The notes beneath the pieces are model-generated. The model saw only the letters and a list, made by a program, of their open reading frames with translations. It did not search any database and was not told the DNA's origin. From the NCBI GenBank assembly GCA_963770315.1, contig CAVYPC010000002.1:2170001-2234000 (forward strand): a stretch of 64,000 nt of DNA, given 5' to 3'. Shown here in pieces: positions 32,992-41,159 of the stretch (position 1 is its first letter; each line of letters begins with the position of its first letter). The stretch is from VRUE01 sp963770315 (lineage in GTDB: Bacteria > Actinomycetota > Thermoleophilia > Solirubrobacterales > 70-9). A program made the translations under genes and the position numbers.

Positions 32992-34473
32992 TCAGGCGAC
33001 GACCTCCTGAGCGGCGAGCTCCGATCCACCGGGGTTGACGGCCGCCTCGGCTGCCTCCGGGCTCACCTGCTTGCCCTTGGCCCGGATCGCGAGCGCGGCG
33101 ATCGCCGCGCCGGCCAACGCCACCAGGGCAGAGACCATCATCGCGTTGCTGAGCCCGTCGACGAACTGCTGCGGGCTGGCGGTCTCGAAGCTGCTGCCCG
33201 CCGCGCCCTGGAAGATCGCCCCGCTGACCGCGATGCCGAGGCTGCCGCCGACCATGCGGAACATCGAGAGGACGCCGGAGGCGATGCCGGCTTTCTCGAC
33301 GGCGACCGCGTTCATCGCGGCGCTGGTCATCGGCGACATCGTCAAGGCGATGCCGATGCCGAGCAGCATGAAGCCGGGTAACAGGTCCAGATAGCCGGAG
33401 TGCACACCGATGCCGGTGAAGGTGTAGAGCGAGGCGGTGAGCAGCAGCAGCCCGGCGACGATCAGCCAGCGCGGCCCGAAGCGATCGGCGAGCCTGCCGG
33501 CGACCGGCGCCACGCCGACGATCATCAGGGTCGAGGGCAGGAAGCGCACCCCCGCCTCCAGCGGTGAGTAGCGGAGGATGTCCTGCATGTAGAGGGCGAG
33601 GAAGAAGAAGACGCCCATCATCGCGAAGGTGATGATCAGGGCGACGACGACCGCGCCGAGGAAGTTGCGATCGGCGAAGAAGCGAAACTCGACCATCGGC
33701 GCCTTAACTCGCAGCTCGGTGAAGACGAAGGCGACGGCTCCCAGCATCGCGGCCGCCAGCAGCCCGACTATTCCCGCCGAGCCCCAGCCCCAGCTGTTGC
33801 CCTCGACCAGGGCGAGGACCAGCGCGGTGAGGCTGGCGGTCAGGGTCGCCACGCCGAGGTAATCGACGTCGCGGCCGACCGTGGTGTCGCGCGACTCGCG
33901 CACGGCGAACAGCGTCGCCGTCACCGCGCCGATCGCGACCGGGATGTTGAGGTAGAAGATCGCCCGCCAGCTGACGTGCTCGGTGAGGAACCCGCCGAGG
34001 ACGGGCCCGACGGCCAGGGCAAGAGCCGACACCCCGGCCCAGGTGCCCATCGCCTTGCCGCGCTCGTGAGCCGGAAAGGCATTGGTGATGATCGAGAGCG
34101 TGCCCGGCATCATCAGCGCCGCGCCGACGCCCTGCAGGACACGGCTGGCGACAAGATCGGTCGCGCCCTGCGCGAAGCCGGCGGTCGCCGAGGAGAGGGC
34201 GAAGATGACGACGCCGATGAGGAACATGCGGCGGCGGCCGAAGATGTCGCCGAGCCGCCCGCCGGTCGCCAGAAGCACGGCGAAGGAGAGCGTGTAGCCG
34301 TTGATCGTCCACTCGAGGCCGGATATCGAAGCGCCGAGGTCGCGCTGGATCGAGGGCAGGGCGACGTTCACGACCGTGTTGTCGAGCATGATCATGAACA
34401 GCGCGAAGCACATCGCTCCCAGCGTCCACCACTTGCGGTTGTCGTCGGTGATCAGGTGCCTGTAACGGGTCAA
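32992..34473 (-). CDS. MFS drug:H+ antiporter, DHA2 (EmrB/QacA) type
   Basis: 493 residues with about 14 hydrophobic helices. The proton-antiport motifs are clear: MIMLDNTVVNVALPSIQRDLG (motif D1), GRLGDIFGRRR (motif A) and LALAVGPVLGGFL (motif C of exporters). It likely pumps hydrophobic drugs or toxic lipids out of the cell. It overlaps the upstream MarR gene by 4 bp, the classic regulator-pump pair. Confidence 0.92.
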   Translation of the reverse strand: MTRYRHLITDDNRKWWTLGAMCFALFMIMLDNTVVNVALPSIQRDLGASISGLEWTINGYTLSFAVLLATGGRLGDIFGRRRMFLIGVVIFALSSATAGFAQGATDLVASRVLQGVGAALMMPGTLSIITNAFPAHERGKAMGTWAGVSALALAVGPVLGGFLTEHVSWRAIFYLNIPVAIGAVTATLFAVRESRDTTVGRDVDYLGVATLTASLTALVLALVEGNSWGWGSAGIVGLLAAAMLGAVAFVFTELRVKAPMVEFRFFADRNFLGAVVVALIITFAMMGVFFFLALYMQDILRYSPLEAGVRFLPSTLMIVGVAPVAGRLADRFGPRWLIVAGLLLLTASLYTFTGIGVHSGYLDLLPGFMLLGIGIALTMSPMTSAAMNAVAVEKAGIASGVLSMFRMVGGSLGIAVSGAIFQGAAGSSFETASPQQFVDGLSNAMMVSALVALAGAAIAALAIRAKGKQVSPEAAEAAVNPGGSELAAQEVVA

Positions 34474-35009
34474 GCTGGTCCAACTCCCTTCAGATGCTCA
34501 TAGGTCTCGGCGATGTCGTCGCGGTCCATCAGCGAGTCGATCGCGGCGTCGAGCTTGCGGCGCTGGGCGGCGCTGAGGCTGGCGGCGAATGCCTCCATCC
34601 CGGCCTGGCGGACGACGAGCAGGGTGTCGACCAGCTGCTTGCCCTTGGCGGTGATGGCGACGCGCCGCACGCGGCGGTCGTCGGGATCCTCAAGGCGGGT
34701 GACGAGCTTCTTCTTGACCAGGGCGTCGACCGCCCTGCTCATCGAGGGAACCGAGACGCCGAAGGTCTCGGCCAGCTCGCTGACCTGCCGCGGCTCGGCC
34801 GCCTCGCCGAGGCCCCCGAGCTCCAGCAGCGCCTTGCACTGCGTCATCGAGAGGCCGGACTCCTCGATCACCCGCAGCTGGTTGCCGCGGTCGTAGAGGA
34901 AGACATGACGAAGCAGGGCGCTGAGCCGCGCCGCGGTCTCCTGTGCCTCGCCACTCACCTCGGGAGCAACGGCCTCTTCGACGATTGCCGCAATCTCGCT
35001 CGCTTGCAT
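34470..35009 (-). CDS. MarR-family transcriptional regulator
   Basis: 179 residues from the ATG at 35009; the open frame upstream adds an unlikely Cys-rich stretch. The winged helix reads EPRQVSELAETFGVSVPSMSRAVDALVKKKLVTRLEDPDDRRVRRVAITAKGKQLVDTLL. It is co-transcribed with the MFS pump and probably represses both genes through the dyads just upstream. The effector is unknown. Confidence 0.9.
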   Translation of the reverse strand: MQASEIAAIVEEAVAPEVSGEAQETAARLSALLRHVFLYDRGNQLRVIEESGLSMTQCKALLELGGLGEAAEPRQVSELAETFGVSVPSMSRAVDALVKKKLVTRLEDPDDRRVRRVAITAKGKQLVDTLLVVRQAGMEAFAASLSAAQRRKLDAAIDSLMDRDDIAETYEHLKGVGPA

Positions 35010-35019
35010 GGAGACAATG

Positions 35020-35057
35020 GTTGCACAAGCGCAACTATTTCTCAATCGAAATAGTTG
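35020..35057. promoter_or_regulatory. Two overlapping dyads, MarR operator/promoter region
   Basis: CAACTATTT (35032-35040) and AAATAGTTG (35049-35057) are perfect 9-bp inverted arms with an 8-nt spacer. GTTGC-N6-GCAAC (35020-35035) overlaps the first arm. On the minus strand a TTGAGA box within this region is followed 17 nt later by AACCAT, a weak -35/-10 pair. The dyads would cover the promoter of marR-MFS. Confidence 0.6.
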
Positions 35058-35072
35058 TTTCCGTGACCTACA

Positions 35073-36308
35073 TCACAGAGAGGCCTCCCGCTGTCCCTTG
35101 TAGGGCCCTGGCTTGGGGCGCGGGGCGCCGCCCGGGAAGGCGAGCCGCAGGATCGTCCTCTGCACCATCCCGAGCTGCTGCCCGAACGGGCCGCTGTTGT
35201 AGGGGAGGCGGTAGCGCTCGCAAATCTGCTTCACCTGCGGGGCGATCTCGGCGTAGCGGGTACTCGGCAGGTCGGGGAAAAGGTGGTGCTCGACCTGGTA
35301 GCCGAGGTTGCCGCTGGCGACGTGGAAGAGCGGGCTGCCCTCGATGTTGGCCGCACCGGCCAGCTGGCGCACGTACCAGCCGCCGCGGCTCTCGCCCTCG
35401 ACCTCCTCGGGGCTGAAGGTGTAGGTCTGGTCGGGGAAGTGGCCGCAGAAGATGATCGCGTAGGCCCAGACGTTGCGGACTATGTTCGCGGTGGCGTTCG
35501 CGGACGCGGCGGCGCGGTAGGAGCCGCGTCCGCCGGCGAGAGCCCTGCGCAGCACGCCGGCCACCCCGCCCCGCCGCCGGCCGCCGCGGCGAGCCTCGAG
35601 TGCGGCGTCGACGGCGGCCATTGCCAGGCCGCTCAGCAGCGGCCAGGCGATGTAGTCCTTGACGATCTGGCTCTTCGCCTTCTCGCGTATTCCCGCCAGC
35701 TCCCGCTTCACTTCGGCCTTCGACTTCCTGCCGGTCCGGATCGCCTCGAAATCGAGGTCGTGCAGAGCCACTCCCCACTCGAAGAAGGCCATCAGGGCGA
35801 GGTTGTAGAGCGGCTGGAAGAGGTAGACGGGGTTCCACTTCTGCTGCGGATCGATCCGCATGATCTCGTAGCCCAGATCCTTGTCCTTGCCGCGGATGTT
35901 GGTGAACGTGTGGTGGACGTAGTTATGAGAGTGCTTCCACGCCTCCGCGGTCGAGGCGGTGTCCCAGTCCCAGGTAGACGAGTTGATCTGGGGGTCGTTC
36001 ATCCAGTCCCACTGGCCGTGCAGGACGTTGTGCCCGATCTCCATGTTCTCGAGGATCTTCGCCATCGAGAGCGCCGCCGTGCCGGCGACCTGGGCGGGGC
36101 GGTAGCGGGCGCCGAGCAGCAGCACGCGGGCGATCACCGCGAGCCGCCGCTGCATCGCGATCATGCTCTCGATGTAGCGGCGATCGCGGCCGCCCAGATC
36201 GGCGTGTACGCGGTCGCGGATCGCATCGAGCTCACGGGCGAGCTCGTCGAGCTGCTCCGCCGATAGATGGGCGAGCGGGCTCTGGACCTCAGCGGTCGTT
36301 GCGTTCAT
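35073..36308 (-). CDS. Membrane fatty-acid desaturase (acyl-CoA type)
   Basis: 411 residues with the three histidine boxes HNVLH (93-97), HSHNYVHH (126-133) and QVEHH in the C-terminal third. These hold the diiron site that inserts a double bond into acyl-CoA, as in mycobacterial DesA3-like proteins. A low-complexity Arg/Gly/Ala segment (ARRGGRRRGG and following) sits in a cytoplasmic loop between helices and looks like a lineage-specific insertion. It lies 18 bp downstream of its electron-donor reductase. Confidence 0.9.
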   Translation of the reverse strand: MNATTAEVQSPLAHLSAEQLDELARELDAIRDRVHADLGGRDRRYIESMIAMQRRLAVIARVLLLGARYRPAQVAGTAALSMAKILENMEIGHNVLHGQWDWMNDPQINSSTWDWDTASTAEAWKHSHNYVHHTFTNIRGKDKDLGYEIMRIDPQQKWNPVYLFQPLYNLALMAFFEWGVALHDLDFEAIRTGRKSKAEVKRELAGIREKAKSQIVKDYIAWPLLSGLAMAAVDAALEARRGGRRRGGVAGVLRRALAGGRGSYRAAASANATANIVRNVWAYAIIFCGHFPDQTYTFSPEEVEGESRGGWYVRQLAGAANIEGSPLFHVASGNLGYQVEHHLFPDLPSTRYAEIAPQVKQICERYRLPYNSGPFGQQLGMVQRTILRLAFPGGAPRPKPGPYKGQREASL

Positions 36309-36326
36309 CGTCTCCCTTTCGTAGTT

Positions 36327-37424
36327 TCAAAGCGCGATCTCAATCGGTCCTTCGGGAGCGTTGACGCAGGTGCGGATCATCTCGTCCTCGCTGCCATGGA
36401 CCTTCCCGGTGCGCAGATCGCGCACCTTCCCACTGCAGAGCTTTCCGACGCAGGTGTGGCAGATGCCCATCCGGCAGCCGAAGGGCAGGGTGGCGCCGGC
36501 CTCCTCGCCGCCAGCCAGGATCGGCGTGCCGCTCTCGCAGCGAGCCTCCACACCGCTCTTGAGGAGGCGGACAGTTCCTCCCTCGCCCTCGCCGGGCTCG
36601 CCTCCGATCACCGGCTGGAAGCGCTCCATGTGGAGCAGCTCGCGATCGCCCTCCCGCTCCCAGCGATCGCTCATCGCGTCCAGCATCTGGGCCGGGCCCG
36701 AGAGAAAGGCGTGGCGCTCGCGCCAGTCGGGACAGAGCTCGTCGAGGTCCCCGGGGCCGATCCGGCCCTGCCGGCCGGTCAGCCGCAGGTGCAACCGGTA
36801 GCCCCGGTGAGAGCTGTCGATCTCCCGCAGCCCGTCGGCGAAGATCACCTCGTCCTCCTCGCGAGCGGAATGGATGTGGACGACGTCGCGCACGGCATCG
36901 TCGCGGTGCAGGCTGCGCAACATGCTCATGATCGGCGTGATTCCGCTGCCGGCGCTGATGAAGACCAGCTTCTCCGGCGGCGGATCGGAGAGCACGAAGG
37001 TCCCTTCGACCCCACCGAGCCGGACGATGTCCCCCGGCCTGGCCCGGCGAGCCAGATAAGGCGAGACCTTGCCGGAGTCCACCAGCTTGGGCGTGATGCC
37101 GATGCACCCATCCGCGCGCCCCGGCTCTGAGGTAAGCGAGTAGGCGCGCCAGTGGTGCACCCCGTCGACGACCACTCCGATCCTCAGGTACTGACCCGGC
37201 CGGTGACCGGTCCACTCGAAGCCGGGGCGAATCAGCACCGTGACCGCTTCCGGGGTCTCCAGGTCGATCCGCTCGATCCGCCCGCGCAGCTCCCGGGTCG
37301 ACCAGAGCGGGTTGATCAGCTCCAGGTAGTCGTCTGGGAGCAGCGGGCTGAACAACGAGCGAACCGCGCGCAGCATCCGCCGCCTGGCGACGGAGACCTG
37401 CGGTGTAGCTCCGCGCTCTGCCAT
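36327..37424 (-). CDS. Ferredoxin reductase partner of the desaturase (FAD + NAD(P)H + 2Fe-2S)
   Basis: 365 residues. FAD site GQYLRIG and HWRAYSLTSEP, NAD(P) site ISAGSGITPIMSML and a C-terminal plant-type ferredoxin domain CRMGICHTC with a fourth Cys in IRTCVNAPEG. This layout matches the oxidoreductase that supplies electrons to the acyl-CoA desaturase in mycobacteria. It is first gene of a two-gene operon with the desaturase. A 16-bp palindrome 11 bp upstream of the ATG suggests repression. Confidence 0.92.
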   Translation of the reverse strand: MAERGATPQVSVARRRMLRAVRSLFSPLLPDDYLELINPLWSTRELRGRIERIDLETPEAVTVLIRPGFEWTGHRPGQYLRIGVVVDGVHHWRAYSLTSEPGRADGCIGITPKLVDSGKVSPYLARRARPGDIVRLGGVEGTFVLSDPPPEKLVFISAGSGITPIMSMLRSLHRDDAVRDVVHIHSAREEDEVIFADGLREIDSSHRGYRLHLRLTGRQGRIGPGDLDELCPDWRERHAFLSGPAQMLDAMSDRWEREGDRELLHMERFQPVIGGEPGEGEGGTVRLLKSGVEARCESGTPILAGGEEAGATLPFGCRMGICHTCVGKLCSGKVRDLRTGKVHGSEDEMIRTCVNAPEGPIEIAL

Positions 37425-37434
37425 CAGCCAATGC

Positions 37435-37450
37435 TACATCGTTCGATGTA
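37435..37450. promoter_or_regulatory. Palindrome TACATCG-TT-CGATGTA, candidate TetR operator
   Basis: Perfect 7-bp arms around a 2-nt centre, 11 bp upstream of the reductase ATG and 69 bp upstream of the divergent bioA start. The symmetry is TetR-like, but no TetR gene is adjacent, so the regulator acts from elsewhere. Confidence 0.6.
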
Positions 37451-37519
37451 AAGGTCTGTGAAGTTCCGCACGCTGGCTGACGGTTACCCGCCGCAGCCGG
37501 GTCTATGTTGAAGCGGACG

Positions 37520-38902
37520 ATGTCGATGGAGCCAGCGCAGCTCGACCGGGACCACCTCTGGCACCCGTTCACGCAGCAGCAAGCCTGGGTAGAGGAAGAG
37601 CCGCTGCTGATCGAGCGGGCCGAGGGCTCGCGACTGATCGACAGCGAGGGCCGCCGCTACATCGACGGCGTCTCCTCGCTCTGGTGCAACGTCCACGGCC
37701 ACCGCCACGCCGGCATCGACACCGCGGTGCGCGAGCAGCTAGAGAAGGTCGCCCACTCGACCATGCTCGGCCTCTCGCACCCCGGCGCCGCCGAGCTGGC
37801 GGCGAAGCTGGTCGAGCTGGCGCCCCCAGGCCTCTCGCGCGTCTTCTACTCGGAGTCCGGCTCGACCGCGACCGAGATCGCGCTGAAGATGGCCTTCCAG
37901 TTCCAGCGGCAGCGCGGCGGCCAGCACGCCCGGCGGACCTCCTTCGTCCATTTGCGCGACGCCTACCACGGCGACACGATCGGCTCGGTCTCGGTCGGCG
38001 GCATCGGCCTCTTTCACGCCACCTACCAACCGCTGCTGTTCCCCACCTACGCGACCGAGCCAGGCGACGCCACCGACCTCGAGCGCGTCCTCTCCGCCCA
38101 CGAGGAGGAGATCGCGGCGTTGATCGTCGAGCCGCTGGTCCAGGGCGCCGCCGGGATGCTGGTCCACCCCCCCGGCTACCTGCGGGCCGCGAGAGAGCTC
38201 TGCGACCGCTTCGGCGTGCTGCTGATCTGCGACGAGGTGGCGACCGGCTTCGGTCGCACCGGGACGATGTTCGCCTGCGAGCAGGAGGGCGTGGCGCCCG
38301 ACCTGCTCTGCCTTGCCAAGGGGCTGACCGGCGGCTATCTCCCGCTGGCGGCGACGCTCGCCAGCGAGCGGATCTACGAGGGCTTCCTCGGCGCTCCCGA
38401 GGAGCAGCGGACCTTCTTCCACGGCCACACCTACACCGGTAACCCGCTCGCCTGCGCCGCCGCGATCGCCAGCCTCGAAGCCTTCGAGCGGGAAGAGACC
38501 CTCGCCCGCCTGCAGCCGAAGATCGAGCTGCTCGCCGCACAGCTCGACGCCGTCGCGGAGATGGCCGAGGTAGCGGAGGTTCGTCGTTGCGGCTTTATGG
38601 CCGGGATCGATCTCGGCGAGCACGATCCGGCCCTTCGCCTCGGCCACCGCGTGACCCTGGAGGCGCGCAGGCGCGGCGCGATCGTCCGCCCGCTCGGCGA
38701 CGTCGTCGTGCTGATGCCGCCGCTCTCGATTTCCGAGAGCGAGTTACGGCAGCTGGTCGAGATCACTGTGGAATCGATCGAGGCGGCCACCGCCAGCGCG
38801 CGGGTCCTGTCACAAGGGGAGGGGGGCACTGCGGGCGGGCAACGGTCCGTCCTCGACCCCCCTCCCCTCACGCCACCCGCGCGAGGTACGCTGGCCGCGT
38901 GA
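37520..38902 (+). CDS. bioA: Adenosylmethionine-8-amino-7-oxononanoate aminotransferase
   Basis: 460 residues from ATG 37520 (37505 is also possible). DRDHLWHPFTQQQAW, DGVSSLWCNVHGH, VFYSESGSTATEIALKMA, LLICDEVATGFGRTG and the PLP-Lys segment LCLAKGLTGGYLPLA identify BioA. It uses SAM as amino donor to make 7,8-diaminopelargonate. It completes biotin synthesis with bioBFD 5 kb away. The last 35 residues (low-complexity Gly/Pro) are not part of the normal fold and lead into the GTGA overlap with the Nudix gene. Confidence 0.92.
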   Translation: MSMEPAQLDRDHLWHPFTQQQAWVEEEPLLIERAEGSRLIDSEGRRYIDGVSSLWCNVHGHRHAGIDTAVREQLEKVAHSTMLGLSHPGAAELAAKLVELAPPGLSRVFYSESGSTATEIALKMAFQFQRQRGGQHARRTSFVHLRDAYHGDTIGSVSVGGIGLFHATYQPLLFPTYATEPGDATDLERVLSAHEEEIAALIVEPLVQGAAGMLVHPPGYLRAARELCDRFGVLLICDEVATGFGRTGTMFACEQEGVAPDLLCLAKGLTGGYLPLAATLASERIYEGFLGAPEEQRTFFHGHTYTGNPLACAAAIASLEAFEREETLARLQPKIELLAAQLDAVAEMAEVAEVRRCGFMAGIDLGEHDPALRLGHRVTLEARRRGAIVRPLGDVVVLMPPLSISESELRQLVEITVESIEAATASARVLSQGEGGTAGGQRSVLDPPPLTPPARGTLAA

Positions 38903-39540
38903 ACGAGCGACAGCGTGGCCCCGCCGAGGCGCCGAATCTCGGAGAGCCCGCGGTCCCGCGACCGTCAGCTTCCGTAGTGCTGCTGAGACGTGGCGGCAAG
39001 CATGCGGACCGAGCGCTGGAGGTCCTTTTGCTGAAGCGGACCGAGAAGGCGCGGTTCATGCCCGGGGTCTGGGTGTTCCCCGGCGGTGGAGTCGACCCGG
39101 AGGACGGCGAGGGCGAGGGTGGCTACCGGGCCTGCGCGGTGCGGGAGCTCGAGGAGGAGGCCGGGATCGCCCTGCCCGACGACGAGGAGCTGGTGTTGTT
39201 CTCGCGCTGGATCACCCCCGAGGTGATCTCGCGCCGCTTCGACGCCTGGTTCTTCCTCGCGCTCGCGCCCGCCCACACACCGCCCGTGGCCGACGGCGTG
39301 GAGACGACCGAGGCCGCCTGGTTCGAGCCGCAGGCGGCGCTGGACGCCCAGGCGGCGGGGGAGCTGGCGCTGGCCTTCCCGACGATCAGCCAGCTCCAGT
39401 CGCTACTTCCCTTCGCCACCGCAACCGAGGCGATCGAGGCGTGCCGGGGACGCGAGGTGAAGCCGATCCTGCCCAAGGTGATCGGCACGCGGGAGTCGCA
39501 CCGGGTGGTCCTGCCCGGCGATCCCGACTATCCAACCTGA
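38899..39540 (+). CDS. Nudix hydrolase
   Basis: 213 residues from GTG 38899, overlapping the bioA stop. The Nudix box is recognisable with an acidic insertion: GGGVDPEDGEGEGGY then RACAVRELEEEAGIAL, giving the REx2EE metal site. Later VISRRFDAWFFLAL and GVETTEAAWFEPQAAL resemble NUDT7/NUDT19-type CoA-diphosphatase proteins. Hydrolysis of CoA or acyl-CoA is plausible beside lipid genes, as inference. Confidence 0.85.
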   Translation: MNERQRGPAEAPNLGEPAVPRPSASVVLLRRGGKHADRALEVLLLKRTEKARFMPGVWVFPGGGVDPEDGEGEGGYRACAVRELEEEAGIALPDDEELVLFSRWITPEVISRRFDAWFFLALAPAHTPPVADGVETTEAAWFEPQAALDAQAAGELALAFPTISQLQSLLPFATATEAIEACRGREVKPILPKVIGTRESHRVVLPGDPDYPT

Positions 39541-39602
39541 GCAAGCCTCAGATTTGCTTCTTGTTGCTGCCGCCGTTGACGCTCAAGGTCGAGCGGACCG
39601 GC

Positions 39603-40274
39603 CTACTCGGCCGGGAAGGCCTCGAGGCCAGCGTGCCAAGGGCCGGGGGGGTAGATGTGGATGCCGCTCTCGTCCATCTCCCCCTGCAGCCGCTTGAAGA
39701 GCTGGCCGGCGTTTTTCAGCGCCTCTTTCAGCTCCACCTCGCTGCGCTCGCGCAGATGCCAGAGGAACCAGAGCTGGCGATCGTTGACGCCGAAGTCGAT
39801 CTCGCCGGTCATCGTCGTCGTCCAGGAGAGGAGCCCGGGGCTGAACAGCTCTCGCAATGCGACCGGGTCGTACTCGCTCGGCACGGTCGCCAGAAAGCGC
39901 CTGTTGAAGTCGATCGACTCGAACTCGACCTTGCGGGCAAAGCGCTGGGTGAGCGCCTCGTGGCCCTCGATCGACTCGACGTTGAAGGCGGGGACGACCT
40001 TGGCCAGGTCCGGCATGTGCGCCTTGGCGAGGAGCGCCATCGGCAGCAGGGCCTTGCCGAACAGGCCGCCGACCTCCTTTTCGTCGGCGTCACAGCAGGA
40101 TCCCCAGAAGCCCTCGGCCAGCTGCCCGGTGAGGCGGTTGACCCCGCCCACGCAGAGCGCTACCGGACCGTCTTTGGGATTGATCCCGCCGACGGGCTCG
40201 TAGGTCAAGCCGTTGCGCTCGCCATACCGCCGCACGATCTCGGCCCATTCCCCGGCTTCCTGCTTCGCGCCCAC
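39603..40274 (-). CDS. DUF3137-like protein
   Basis: 223 residues without signal peptide or membrane helix. The segment FESIDFNRRFLATVPSEYDPVALRELFSPGLLSW resembles the conserved core of DUF3137 proteins, which are frequently encoded next to LemA. Here it is divergent from lemA with a 67-bp shared promoter region. The GTG at 40274 is preceded by TAAGAT with a 6-nt gap. No biochemical function is known. Confidence 0.65.
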   Translation of the reverse strand: MGAKQEAGEWAEIVRRYGERNGLTYEPVGGINPKDGPVALCVGGVNRLTGQLAEGFWGSCCDADEKEVGGLFGKALLPMALLAKAHMPDLAKVVPAFNVESIEGHEALTQRFARKVEFESIDFNRRFLATVPSEYDPVALRELFSPGLLSWTTTMTGEIDFGVNDRQLWFLWHLRERSEVELKEALKNAGQLFKRLQGEMDESGIHIYPPGPWHAGLEAFPAE

Positions 40275-40280
40275 GGGGCG

Positions 40281-40286
40281 ATCTTA
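40281..40286 (-). promoter_or_regulatory. Leaderless-type -10 box TAAGAT
   Basis: On the minus strand TAAGAT is followed by 6 nt and then the GTG at 40274, with no ribosome site. Confidence 0.45.
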
Positions 40287-40329
40287 TGCTCGTCTGTCGA
40301 CCGCCCCTTGCGGCGCAGCGCCTGAGAAG

Positions 40330-40335
40330 TAGGAT
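40330..40335 (+). promoter_or_regulatory. Leaderless-type -10 box TAGGAT
   Basis: TAGGAT is followed by 6 nt and then the lemA ATG at 40342, with no ribosome site. It pairs with the divergent TAAGAT box 44 bp away. Confidence 0.45.
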
Positions 40336-40341
40336 GACTGC

Positions 40342-40905
40342 ATGCTCATCGCCATCATCGTCGTGGTCGCGATCGTCGTCATCGCGGTCCTCTACTACAT
40401 CGCCAAGCGCAACTCGATCATCGCCTCGCGCAACCGTGTCGACGAGTCCTGGAGCGGGATCGACGTCCAGCTCAAGCGCCGCCACGACCTCGTCCCCAAC
40501 CTGGTGGAGACGGTCAAGGGCTATGCCGCGCACGAGAGCGAGACCTTCGAGAAAACGACGCAAGCGCGGGCCGAGGCGATGAAAGCCCAGGGCGTCGAGG
40601 AAACCGCCCAGGCGGAGCAGAAGCTGACCCAGGCGCTGGCCGACGTGAAAGCCGTCGCCGAGAACTACCCCACCCTGCGCGCCACCGAGAACTTCCAGCA
40701 GCTGAGCCGCAACCTCTCCGAGCTGGAGGACGAAATCCAGGCCTCGCGGCGGATCTACAACTCCAACGTGCAGTCCTACAACACCGATATCCAGCAGTTC
40801 CCCGGCTCGATCATCGCCAACCAGGGCAACTTCACGGCGCGCGAGTACTTCGAGATCGAGGACAAAGCCGACCGCGAGCCGGTCTCGGTCAGCTTCGACA
40901 AATAG
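40342..40905 (+). CDS. lemA: LemA family membrane protein
   Basis: 187 residues: an N-terminal TM helix (LIAIIVVVAIVVIAVLYYIAK), then the conserved NRVDESWSGIDVQLKRRHDLVPNLVETVKGYAAHE and LRATENFQQLSRNLSELEDEIQASRRIYNSNVQSYN of LemA. It is a helical-bundle protein anchored with a short outside tail; the cellular role is not well established. Confidence 0.93.
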   Translation: MLIAIIVVVAIVVIAVLYYIAKRNSIIASRNRVDESWSGIDVQLKRRHDLVPNLVETVKGYAAHESETFEKTTQARAEAMKAQGVEETAQAEQKLTQALADVKAVAENYPTLRATENFQQLSRNLSELEDEIQASRRIYNSNVQSYNTDIQQFPGSIIANQGNFTAREYFEIEDKADREPVSVSFDK

Positions 40906-40934
40906 GCCGAGTCCCCGCGGTCTCCAGCAGGCTC

Positions 40935-40940
40935 TAATCT
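40935..40940 (+). promoter_or_regulatory. Leaderless-type -10 box TAATCT
   Basis: TAATCT lies 7 nt before the rubredoxin ATG at 40948. No Shine-Dalgarno sequence is present. Confidence 0.4.
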
Positions 40941-40947
40941 TCCGACT

Positions 40948-41139
40948 ATGAGTGCAACGACCGAGGCAACGCTCTGGATCTGCGAGAGCTGCGGGTTCAT
41001 CTACGACCCAGCGATCGGCGACCCCGATGGGGGCATCCCACCCGGGACCGCCTTCGAAGACATTCCCAAAGACTGGTTCTGCCCCGTCTGCGGAGCGCGG
41101 ACCTCCGACTTCCGCCCAGTCGAGCCGGGCGAGGCCTAG
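40948..41139 (+). CDS. Rubredoxin
   Basis: 63 residues with the two Cys pairs of the Fe(Cys)4 site, CESCGFIYDP and FCPVCGART, and the conserved DPDGGIPPGTAFEDIPKDW between them. It is a cytoplasmic one-electron carrier. The gene is 20 bp upstream of a GMC oxidoreductase that carries its own Cys cluster, so the two may form an electron-transfer pair. Confidence 0.95.
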   Translation: MSATTEATLWICESCGFIYDPAIGDPDGGIPPGTAFEDIPKDWFCPVCGARTSDFRPVEPGEA

Positions 41140-41159
41140 GCCTCAAGGGACAAGTCGCC

